In this document: piece after piece, positions 55,380-64,000 of the stretch | Position numbering within the stretch: position 1 is the stretch's first letter | Layout: each line of letters begins with the position of its first letter | NCBI GenBank assembly: GCA_022496805.1 | Contig: CM040094.1 | Location: forward strand, 12,299,501 to 12,363,500 | Length of the DNA stretch: 64,000 nt | Origin: Pohlia nutans | Lineage: Eukaryota > Streptophyta > Bryopsida > Bryales > Mniaceae | Direction of reading: 5' to 3' | Made by a program: the position numbers and the translations under genes | Notes under the pieces: generated by a model | What the model was told of the DNA's origin: nothing | The model's database searches: none | The model's input: only the letters and a program-made list of their open reading frames with translations

Positions 55380-56335
55380 TGAAGAACTCACACCAAGAGG
55401 TCAAGGGAAGACAAGGGACCGACGCTTGCAACTTTGACACTCTTTTTCTTGTCCTTCCAGGAATCAATTCCCGTCGTGGAGCCTGCTGCGGTCTCGCCAA
55501 TTGTTGTCGCGCCTGTGCTGTTTTTCAAGATCTTCGTCTTCTCGTCATTTTAAGGTTCGTTTTGCACGATTTCGTTGCGTATCGACTTCATGCGGTCAGC
55601 TGCAAATCGTTACGAAAAACGTTAGATCGAGGGGGTATGTAAAGCACTTCAGTCGAATAGTTGAGTTTTGCTTCAGGTTAAGAAAATCGAAGCGGTGTCG
55701 ATTACGTTATAAGGTACCCTAGCTTGGCTCTCTTGGTTAGGGCTTGTAGTGTGGGATGACGCTTTGGCTTGTTCGTGGATTCTGCGAGAATCCGAGCTGG
55801 CCATGGGTGAGTAGTTTGGCAAAATGAAGTTAGGGAAGAATTTAGAAATTACTCCCTCCGTCCCAAAGTTATTGTCATGTTTGAAAGTGCTTTTTTAAGT
55901 AGGTCATATTGTAAGAAACATGATTAAAAAAGGTTTCAAATTATGTCACTAGAATGATTGAAGAACATTGCATGTGTTCATTGCAACCTAAATAAAATTA
56001 GCCACAAGGAAGTATTTTTTTGACCTACTTAAAAAAGCACTTTCAAACATGACTTTCAAACATGACAATACCTTTGGGACGGAGGGAGTAATTACTTAGT
56101 TTTCGAACCGTGTGTTTTGTTGCTATTCTTGATTTACAGGTGTTGGTGTAGGTTTCTTCTTGATTCTATTTTTGTTGTTGTGTTAGAGTATTCTGTTAAG
56201 GGAATTTTTGTTTGGATGTTCTAGATTCTTGACCTAATTTGGAGGTTGACAAGAAGAGCTGAGGGAAGGTTTTGGTTACCTGTGATGCGACGTACAAGTG
56301 GAGGTTTGTGCATTTAGGTCGAATTTTTCTACAAC
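55380..56335 (+). promoter_or_regulatory. RABA4 5' region and leader
   Basis: GC-richer DNA at 55320-55620 with CT-rich runs resembles a plant promoter and untranslated first exon. A GT donor near 55556 (TTTAAG|GTTCGT) may begin a leader intron that contains the Stowaway MITE at 55852. No clear TATA box. The transcript start cannot be placed from sequence alone. Confidence 0.4.
55852..56088. mobile_element. Stowaway MITE
   Basis: Ends CTCCCTCCGTCCCAAAG and CTTTGGGACGGAGGGAG, with TA on both sides (55850-55851 and 56089-56090). These are the classical Stowaway (Tc1/mariner-derived) terminus and target duplication. The inverted repeat extends for about 55 bases, and the right arm has an extra internal copy of GACTTTCAAACAT. 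237 bp, in the RABA4 leader. Confidence 0.95.
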
Positions 56336-58120
56336 ATGGCGAACGGGTACCATGACTACGAAAACAAGATAGACTACGTGTTCAAAGTGGTGCTCATTGG
56401 TGACTCCGCTGTCGGAAAGTCGCAGCTGCTGGCCAGATTCTCCCGGAATGAATTTAGTCTTGAGTCGAAAGCCACGATTGGAGTTGAGTTCCAGACGCGT
56501 ACCATTGTTGTGGACCACAAGACCATCAAAGCTCAAATCTGGGATACAGCTGGACAAGAACGGTATGTTGATCTTTCTTTTTCTTCTTGAATTGTAGTAA
56601 ACTCTTCCCGTTTGAATTCGATGTAGATGTCTCTTGATTCTTGTTTTATGGATCTTTCTATGATGTTGTGCACTTGAAGTCTCACATTTACTGTTGGGAT
56701 TTTAAGTTCAATCGTCTCTAATACTATCTTTATAGGCATATAGGATTTATGTACCTCACTCACAAATTCCATTCAGCACTAGGCTTCTAGGATATCTAAT
56801 GCTGAGGAATTTTCTTTGTAATGGAGTGTCGAAGTTGACTACTGAGTTTGTTAACTCCTAAGAGCATGCCCACCAGTGACGCTGGTATCCCTATTTCTGA
56901 ATTCTGGTAGCCCACACCTAAATTCTGCTAGAGATACCAGCCCAGACCTAAATTTTGCTAGAGAAGAGGAGTCTGGCTGGTATCCACAAGCAATATACCA
57001 TCCTTGAACGCTTTGGTTGGCAAAAATTCTTCCCAAGTCAAATTGGGACCTTGATTTTTAGCAAGAAATTTGAGGATAACAGTCACTAGTGGGAATGTTC
57101 TAAGTATAGTTGAGTGCTACAGTTTGTTAAGCCTTAGGTGCCCAAGTGGCTGCCTCCATATCTTTAGGAGTTGAAATGAGGTTGAGACACCCATTCCCGA
57201 CCATGTACACAAAACCAACCACCCTAGATTCTTGCCTAATTTCTGGACTTTGAAAGGGAAGATGTACCTCATTTGTACATTAGAGCATATGATTGATTTT
57301 TGGTAAACCTTCCACTTTCAAAATAATTAAATTAAATATGAAAACTTTTTGATTTCTTATTGCTAATAGAGGAAAATACTCAAAATATTGATTCATCTAT
57401 CCCAAGTATAGTGCACGTCTTAACTGATTGGTTTTAGGTGCCTCGATCTTAAGTCATTTAGGGAGCTTTGAATGAGGTACCAAATTGGGAGAAGAAATCA
57501 TACCCTACATCTTTGAACAATAGAAACATGTTTTGAAGTTACTATAATCAATTATTAGTTTCGAAAGTGGATTTTTATTTTTAGCTTGTGCACTTAGGGT
57601 TCAGTATTTCCCACTGTGCAGCTTGATAAACTTCAAGACGTGCTTATTTGATGAACTGGTATTGTCAATGGATATGTCGAGCAGGTATAGGGCTGTTACA
57701 AGCGCCTACTACAGGGGCGCCGTAGGTGCAATGTTGGTCTACGACATCACAAAGCAACAGTCATTCGATCATGTACAAAGGTGGCTTGAGGAGCTGAGAG
57801 CACACGCAGATGCCAACATCGTGATAATGTTAATCGGCAACAAGTCCGACTTGGGCAGCTTACGGCAAGTGGACACAGATCAAGCAAGAGAGTATGCGGA
57901 GAAAGAAGGGATTTCTTTTCTGGAGACATCAGCCATGGAGTCTACAAATGTGGAGACTGCATTCTACACTGTCTTGTCTGAAATATACAAGATTGTTAGC
58001 AAGAAAGCTCTCATTGCAGATGAAAGCTCCCATGGAAGTTCTCCACTTCTGCCTGGAACGAAAATCAACCTTACAGACAAGGACGACGTCATTCCGACCA
58101 AGAAAACAGGATGCTGCTGA
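56336..58120 (+). CDS. RABA4: RABA4-type Rab GTPase, two exons
   Basis: Exons 56336-56562 and 57685-58120 join across CG|GTATG...GCAG|G to give 220 residues. Rab11/RABA proteins recruit effectors for secretory traffic at the trans-Golgi and recycling endosome; RABA4 members serve polarised growth in root hairs and pollen tubes. Visible: P-loop GDSAVGKS (22-29), switch I ATIGVEF (46-52), DTAGQERY with Gln74, NKSD (128-131), ETSAM (156-160), and the terminal GCC that is doubly geranylgeranylated. The RABA signature [19 protein letters not shown] is intact. NKSD carries Ser where NKxD allows any residue. The N-terminus and the LxLL/GT tail region fit RABA4 better than RABA1 or RABA2. The intron sits at the conserved QER|YRA position. 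Confidence 0.96.
56862..57100. mobile_element. Tourist-like MITE in the RABA4 intron
   Basis: Ends GAGCATGCCCACCAGTGAC and GTCACTAGTGGGAATGTTC form an inverted repeat, flanked by TAA (56859-56861 and 57101-57103). Same terminal family as 2219-2725. It contains a repeated CCCA.ACCTAAATT.TGCTAGAGA motif. Confidence 0.75.
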
Positions 58121-58680
58121 AGCTAATTCCCTTGATTAAACCCAGGTTATGTACAGTTTACCAATTTTCAGCATGTCATTACTAGCCAGCTAGCATTGAG
58201 TAGCTGATGACCCATTCGTAGTCTTGTGCAGTTTATGAGTTGCAATTCGGCTTCAGAACATCCTTCGACTTGGAGGGTAGTCTCTGTCGAGCCTGAGTGT
58301 GTAGGTGCATGGTCTGTGCTCCAATGCTGTTTTACTTTTTCTTGTTCCAAGCCTTGTCCCGGTAGGTTTAGAAATTCAGCTCCTACATGTTGGTATTGCT
58401 GCTTTCATCCCATCAAGTTAATGCAATTACAGTGAAATAGCAGGTCAAGGTATGCTGGGCTCTGCCACTTACTCTTCCTGGATTTGTTAACGATGATCAT
58501 GGTCTCTAGAACTGCCACCAACTGACTCTTTATTCATGCTAACCTTAAGGTTGGAGTTATTCTTCTTCTTATCAGTTTCTAATATATCTCATTTTCATCT
58601 AAGATACAGTAACTCAAGGTTTGGAAGGCATTATGTTGGCTATATATTGTTCTTGCTATTAGTTTTAATAATGTACTTTA
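58121..58680. other. RABA4 3' flank
   Basis: Presumed 3' UTR and downstream DNA. No further gene before the MITE at 58681. Confidence 0.4.
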
Positions 58681-59142
58681 GGGCCTCTTTACACTAGAGG
58701 CGAGAAGCTGTGAAGAGAGAGATTTCAACCAATGGAAGGGCTAAAAATTGAGAAGACCAAAGCATGTCACTTGACGCCCGAAATTTTCAGTCCAAGGGAC
58801 GGAAGGAGGAGAAAATGACATGGATAACACTTTTGTTCTTCGCGGAAAGAAAAGTGGACATTTTTCAAGGCCCCTGGATTTTGCGTGAAGCCCACCTCAA
58901 GAGGTGGGTCTAACGCAAGATCCGGGGGGCCGTTTGGCCAAAATTCTCACAACCAATTAATTTTTATTTTTTAAGAAATACGTAAGAACTTTGTTTTAAA
59001 AATTGGCACTTTATTATGTGGCCCCTTCTCACTCTACACTATATCCAAAGGCCTTCAAGTTCAAAAGTTGGCTTCTCAAGGATGAGCCATGGCCCTTGTG
59101 AGGTTTTCTCCATGACTTCTCTTTTGTAGTGTAAAGAGGGCC
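58681..59142. mobile_element. Tourist-like MITE, 462 bp, copy 2
   Basis: Ends GGGCCTCTTTACACTAGAGG and TAGTGTAAAGAGGGCC, flanked by TTA (58678-58680 and 59143-59145). Same length as, and closely similar to, 14384-14845. Confidence 0.9.
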
Positions 59143-59145
59143 TTA

Positions 59146-60148
59146 GATCTTACGTGAGGATCTTATGTGAGATGGAGGTTTTAGCACTACAGGTGCAAAA
59201 GAATTTATACAAGAATTTATACATTGTAGCACATTGTAGTGATAGGCTGTGGAAGCTAGAAATTTTTGCCATCAAATCCAAACGACGCCTTTTGTGTACC
59301 TTGTAAAAATGAATGAAGATGTATTTATTTATTTGAAACATTGGGTGTTTTATTCCCAAGGCAAATGGTTACATAAAACATCACAAGGATTAGGCAGATT
59401 AATTTTTGTGATGTTCAAAAACTAATTAAAAGAGCTCATTGTGGGTCTCACATAGTTCCATTGCTTTGTCATCGTGCTACGCGCATTGAAAATTATGTTT
59501 TTGCACACCACTTCATGTCAAAGTTGGTTAGGAACTCCCCAACCTGATTCAGATAGTAGAAATTTAGCCTAAAGAGGAAAGATTTAGCAAACTCGTGTTG
59601 AATTCTTCTTGAACTCATATTGAAATAAAAATAGATCAAAAACTAGTCTATGATGAGTTTGGAGACAATCTAAGGTGGTTTACCCATTTCCAACTGAATA
59701 AGAAATACGGATGTGAGACATTGATATTATTTAGTATTTTCTTTAAGAGTTAGGCAAGAAGAAATAGATTCCAACACAAGTTGAAACAAGATTTTTGGAT
59801 GAAGAATGAATTAGTTATAAATTTTCAAAATTGAAGTACATTGATCAAGATCGGAATACATACACTAATGGAACATTCATAAACAAGAGAACACAATCCA
59901 AAAAAATAAAACAAGATAACAAACTTTCAAACACAAAAAATGCCACACAATACGTGTGTAGTATTTGTAAGTATTCACTGCCTTTTCAAATATTTGCAAT
60001 ATTTTTGTGTTTTGTTCATAGATATTTTGATATCTGCACAACTCTAAATTGAAATTTTCTTTTTCCAAAAGATGTGTATTCAAAATCTCAAAATCTAAAC
60101 TTCACAATTCAATACCCAATTTTTCACAATTTTTTTTTTTTTTTTGTT
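59146..60148. other. AT-rich gene-free stretch
   Basis: No coding exon recognised. Frames at 59831-60083 overlap on opposite strands and are low complexity. Confidence 0.45.
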
Positions 60149-61078
60149 TTAACCCCTAAATTTTTGAGCGACCATATTCTGGTCGTTCTACTTTTTGGGC
60201 AGCCTCCAGGGACCTCATATTTTTAAAAATTTCAATGAAAATTTCAGTGTAGCTTCCAAAAACTACACTCTACATGTCGCACTTCGTTTCATGTCATTCC
60301 GATAAGTATTGCAAAGTTATAAACATTTGAAGTTTTTGAAGCGAGATCGGGTAGCAAGAATTTTTTTATTTTTTATTCTTTTTCAAAATTTCTTTTTTGA
60401 TTCATGATTGGTTGATCTTTATCTACAAATGAAGCTTTAAATCTACCCATTTTGAGCAATGGGATAAAAGTTATGAGGACATCTGTTTTTTGGGCAATTT
60501 GGACAAAAAAAACTTTGAAGCTCATTTCTAAACTCAATTTTCAATATTTTTTAATGAAATATAAGGCACTGGGTGAAGATTTCCAAGTACAACATTCTCA
60601 TCGTTAAGATTGACATTTTACAATTCCATGTCAAACTTATTAATGATTTTCTTTTTCCTTTCACTTTGTACCCACTTCTAGTAATTGTTTTATGAAAAAA
60701 TTAATATGAGCTTTTTTCTTACAAGATTTTATATTTCAAGACTTAACTTAATTGTTAACATGGCCTTCGAGCATGGCCTTGCCATTCAATGAATTTCTAA
60801 CCCATTCAAAAAAAAGATATTAATTTCTAAAGTTCAAATTTGTCACCGGATTGAACCCCAAAAAATCTTCTTTTGCAACTTTGATCCTTATAATCTAAGA
60901 ATCTAATGGTCATTTTGCTTTCAAATTTTGTGCTCACTTGAAAATTCAAGTTGGGTATTAGATCTTACTGTTAAATGATGAAAAAAATAAAAAAATAAAT
61001 GATTTCTTCTGCAACTTCCAAATGCTACATTTTTCATGGTTTTTTGTGAGAATATGGTCCTGGTCCTTTAGGGGTTAA
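60149..61078. mobile_element. TTAA-type MITE, 930 bp
   Basis: TTAA at 60149-60152 and 61075-61078, with ends CCCCTAAATTTTTGAG and TGGTCCTTTAGGGG. The left end has diverged beyond the first eight bases. AT-rich interior, no transposase resemblance. Confidence 0.75.
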
Positions 61079-61217
61079 TTTGCATTTTTAACACTGCAAT
61101 GACCATAGTTTGGATTGTTGGGCACTAAAAACTTAACACTCTTGCTTCCATTATTTACTTTCTATTTCTACACTCGTCATATGAACAATATCTTCCTATT
61201 ATCTTTGCATTTGAAAA

Positions 61218-61343
61218 TTTCCAAAAGGGAAGAGTAGTTTTGTCCCAATGGCCCTTTATCCGGTGGGCACTGGCTCATTGGCAATACGAACAAACACTTC
61301 ATTCACGTTGGCCCTTACAATAAGACCGGAGTTTCTATCTATC
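61218..61343 (+). mobile_element. LINE 3'-end fragment, copy 4
   Basis: A 126-bp insertion with the LINE tail (GAGTAGTTTTGTCCCAATGG, GTGGGCACTGGCTCATTG, GGAGTTTC(TATC)2). The direct repeat TGCATTTGAAAA (61206-61217) is matched by TGCATTTGGAAA (61344-61355), a 12-bp duplication with one change. Confidence 0.82.
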
Positions 61344-61951
61344 TGCATTTGGAAAAAAAAAATGAAAAAATCCAATCACGTGAATACACAACACCTTTAG
61401 AAATTTTCTAATGATAACTCTATTTTTGAAAAAAAAAAGTTGAAAAAAAAAGTTGGATAAAGTGTGCAGAAAAGGTACAAAAAGGTTGCCGAAGCTTGTC
61501 CTCCGTCGCAGAGATGGAGACATCGGGAAAGGAAAGAAAGGCGAGGCGAGGTACACATGTTCCATTGTCTCTGTCGATTGCGGAAGGTGCCATTCTGAAA
61601 GCGCAGAAGCTCGTACAATTCAGACCGAGTCGCAAATCGCAGTCGCTGTATGCAATAATTTAACGCAATAACTTTACCTCTGATTGTCAGTACGTGCACG
61701 AGAATCACCAGATTACATGTTTTGCTGCGATCGTGTTTTTCAGAGATTGAGAAGACATTAGCAGAAGCAGAAGCTCCACGGGATTACTTAGTTTGCTCAA
61801 ACAGAAAAAAAAAACACGACGATCTTGGCCCTAATGCGTTGTTACTCGGCCATGGCGGCTTTAGTGTTCCGACGAGGTCTTCTTGCTTCTATTGATAATT
61901 CGTTGTTAGAAGAGCTTAGCAGGAGTTCTTAGGGCAAGGTAGGGCAACAGA

Positions 61952-61978
61952 ATGGACGAGAAACGCCTAACTGCATAA
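61952..61978 (+). CDS. Upstream ORF 1 (8 codons)
   Basis: MDEKRLTA then stop. It arises from the first leader copy and shares its first four residues with the predicted Kir-like start. If the transcript includes it, it could lower initiation at 62212. Confidence 0.4.
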   Translation: MDEKRLTA

Positions 61979-62088
61979 TGCGTTGCAACTCGGCTATGGC
62001 GGTGTTCGTGTGAGTCTTCTTGCTTCTGTTGATAATCCGTCGTTGGAAGAGCTTAGCAGGAGTTCTTAGGGTAAGGTAGGGCAACACA

Positions 62089-62115
62089 ATGGACGAGAAA
62101 CGCCTAACTGCATAA
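62089..62115 (+). CDS. Upstream ORF 2 (8 codons)
   Basis: Identical peptide MDEKRLTA from the second leader copy, 123 bases before the predicted start at 62212. Confidence 0.4.
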   Translation: MDEKRLTA

Positions 62116-62211
62116 TGCGTGCTATGGCGGTGTTCGTGTGAGTCTTCTTGCTTCTGTTGATAATCCATTCGTGGAAGAGCTTAAGTTAGCAAGATTCAGT
62201 TCTAGGGCACA

Positions 62212-63817
62212 ATGGACGAGAAACTCCAAGGCGAGGTTCCGGAGATTCATCGGCTGCAAGGGAAAGCTCTCCTCCGATCAATTCAGGTCTGTCTTGTATT
62301 GTATTGATCTGCGTTTCTTGAAACCTAAGCCATTGCTACGGTCGAATATTTCAGAGTCGAGATTTCGGACTGCGTTTTTTTTTCTTTTTCAACATTCTGT
62401 GTTCTTGAGCTGTAACCTCTTAGATGTAATTGAGAAACGTTCAAATTGACGCTGAGATAGAAAGAGAGATCGCCGTTCTTCGTATTTATGGCTATGGAGT
62501 CGCAACATGATTCGATTGATGTGATTGAACGAGGTGTGTGGAAGATCAATCGATGAGTATCTTGAATGGTTACTTGCAGGTGAAACAGGAACAGAGTTTA
62601 TTGGTACGGCTGTACAACCTCTACATCTACACGCTGCGCATGCCGCTCCCCGTCTTCTTCCTCGTTATGTTCTTCACGCCTTTAGTGTTGAGCATTGTCT
62701 TCACAGCGTTTTACCTGTTAGACGTGGACGGGCTGTTCATCCCCGAAGATCATGAGTGGGGAAGGCGGAGCTGGTGGGACAATGTGTACGGCTTCGCTGG
62801 TGAGAAGTACTTCAAGGTGTTCATCTTCAGCCTGTCGTTGTGCACCACGTTTGGAGGGACAGGCGTCGAGGCTCGCTCGCCTTACAACCTTCTTCTGGCC
62901 AATTTGAATACCTTAACGGCTCAGCTCGTTTTTGTTTTCCTCAGTGGCGCAGGTATGCTCGTTTTCATAGCGGCTATTAATTCCACGGTTTTGATGTCGT
63001 TGTTTTCACTCTTTCTCCTTCAACAAGAATGATTGTCTAAAAGGCTCTCCTTGCCATGGCATTGTGTGCAGTGTTTTACAGGTTGTCGCAGCCAGCGGAG
63101 CCGATTTGTTGGGCTAAAATGGCGCTCATTACCAACGACAAATTCACCGAGCATGCAAATAACCTGTCTCCTGGCGAAAAGTCACACAAGTAAGTTTTTT
63201 CAGTTCACTTTTCATCTTGGATTGTGCTTGTGACTGCTGAATTGTGTCAGTGACTTCTACCGTAGTGCTTTGTTCTTGTGGTGTTTTTAGTGTCCAACGG
63301 TGGAAGCATTATTTTCAAACACATATGATCAATGCCGGTTTTGAGCCTTACACCCTAGTGATCCCTCATTGTAAGACCACTCACCACCAGAGGTTTACTG
63401 ACGGTGGACGAAGAATCTCTCCTGAAACTGTTCTCGGTTTAATGTCAACTCTGTAACCTCATTGACTTTATTTGTCATCAGAGACATTGTGCACCTTCGA
63501 ATGGTGTTCGATGCTTTTAACTTCTGTCGATTTCTATGACCTATCTACTCACCAACTCTGTCACTGACTGAAATCCGAAAACGTACAGATCTTTCATTAT
63601 TCGAGTAAACCTGGCAGATCCAGCAAAGATGGTTTTGATTGAGTGCAAGTTTGAGGTCATCTACCGATGCATTGTGACTTCGGCTGGTTCAAGCTCTCCG
63701 TTCGTCCACCATATTCCTCTTCAGCTGGTGCGGCCGGAGGTTTCCTATCTCAAATTTGGCCTTATCATTCGACACGTTATTGATGAATCTAGTCCACTCT
63801 ATGGAATGGATTTTGAG
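62212..63817 (+). CDS. Kir-family (inward-rectifier-like) channel, partial at right edge
   Basis: Exons 62212-62286, 62580-62952, 63072-63189 and 63589-63817 join in frame with GT/AG introns; the gene continues past the window. 265 residues are visible. The first exon (MDEKLQGEVPEIHRL) is inferred from the leader repeat. A slide-helix-like stretch LLVRLYNLYIYTLRMP precedes membrane helix 1 (about 48-72). A turret with WW (90-91) and a pore helix (103-114) follow, then TTFGGTG (114-120) where Kir channels have T-x-G-Y-G. Helix 2 (about 130-150) ends in FYRLSQP, matching the Kir exit FAR.S.P. The cytoplasmic part has FIIRVNLADPAKMVLIECKF and the Kir hallmark HVIDESSPLYG (251-261). Kir-type proteins are tetrameric K+ channels of plasma or internal membranes. 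The altered filter leaves selectivity open. Confidence 0.82.
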
Positions 63818-64000
63818 GTAGAGCACATGTACCAATGTCATCTGTTATTCTACTTTACGAACAGTTGTCAATCAAAGAACGAGATAAACATGTTATGGTG
63901 TAGTCAGTGCTTTGATTTCAACTGCGAGCTTTCCATCTAAATCTTTGGAGTGTGGCTGTGATTTGCAAGGCGTTTAAAGCGAAGGATGCTTCATTCACTG
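63818..64000 (+). other. Kir-like gene, next intron (window edge)
   Basis: After the donor GAG|GTAGAG at 63817 the conserved reading is lost. I treat the rest as intron. The stretch to 63940 stays open by chance and could be retained sequence. Confidence 0.4.

Larger units (their letters stand above)
61833..62235 (+). repeat. Triplicated leader repeat upstream of the Kir-like gene
   Basis: Three head-to-tail copies begin AATGCGT at 61833, 61977 and 62114 (144, 137 and about 122 bases). Each contains GTCTTCTTGCTTCT.TTGATAA and GGAAGAGCTTA, and ends with a copy of ATGGACGAGAAAC. The third copy runs into the gene's coding sequence. Confidence 0.88.

Noticed and set aside
61952..62115. Start of the Kir-like protein at the first or second ATGGACGAGAA copy
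   Set aside because: Both reach a stop after eight codons; only the copy at 62212 stays open to a donor that joins the conserved exon in phase.
62538..62579. Unspliced start of the Kir-like exon
   Set aside because: The frame there begins with GTG and includes the acceptor TTGCAG; joining 62286 to 62580 gives a proper ATG start in the same phase.
1..64000. CRISPR array, operon or bacterial promoter structures
   Set aside because: Spliceosomal introns, plant gene families and MITEs show this is eukaryotic nuclear DNA; the tandem repeats lack regular repeat-spacer structure.

Overview
This is nuclear DNA of a land plant: AT-rich, intron-containing genes separated by long repeat-filled gaps. 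Evidence for a plant is a plant-type asparagine synthetase with 11 coding exons, a RABA4-type Rab GTPase with its single intron, a DUF538 protein, and MITEs of the Stowaway, Tourist, CACTA and hAT types. The right edge carries a Kir-family (inward-rectifier) channel gene. As far as I recall this family is not part of the normal seed-plant channel set, so a bryophyte, lycophyte or fern is more likely than a flowering plant. I cannot name the species.

Layout. 1-6.7 kb: no gene, only small transposons. 6.74-13.67 kb (minus strand): a complete ASN gene, 601 codons after splicing, with a TATA box upstream. 14.3-28.8 kb: gene-free and packed with Tourist, hAT, CACTA, TTAA-flanked and other MITEs. 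28.8-39.3 kb (minus strand): one 10.5-kb LINE bounded by an 11-bp target-site duplication. It has ORF1, a canonical 2A peptide, an APE endonuclease, a reverse transcriptase, a domain resembling PCIF1-type methyltransferases, RNase H, a zinc finger and a (TATC)n tail. 39.4-47.4 kb: MITEs and the leader of the next gene. 47.45-47.93 kb: a secreted DUF538 protein. 48.4-55 kb: MITEs, including a nested pair that reveals its own empty site. 55.4-58.1 kb: RABA4. 58.7-61.4 kb: MITEs and a LINE tail. 61.8-64 kb: the Kir-like gene, with a triplicated leader that repeats its start codon.

The four cellular genes look unrelated (nitrogen assimilation, a secreted DUF538 protein, secretory trafficking, ion channel). 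The main novelty is in the mobile DNA: a plant LINE with a 2A peptide and a methyltransferase-like module, and a family of at least 12 MITEs with TTAA duplications and CCCCTAAA termini, the hallmark of piggyBac-type transposition. The Kir-like protein also lacks the GYG selectivity-filter signature.

All splice models come from reading the sequence: GT/AG sites, frame continuity and family conservation. They have no transcript support here.
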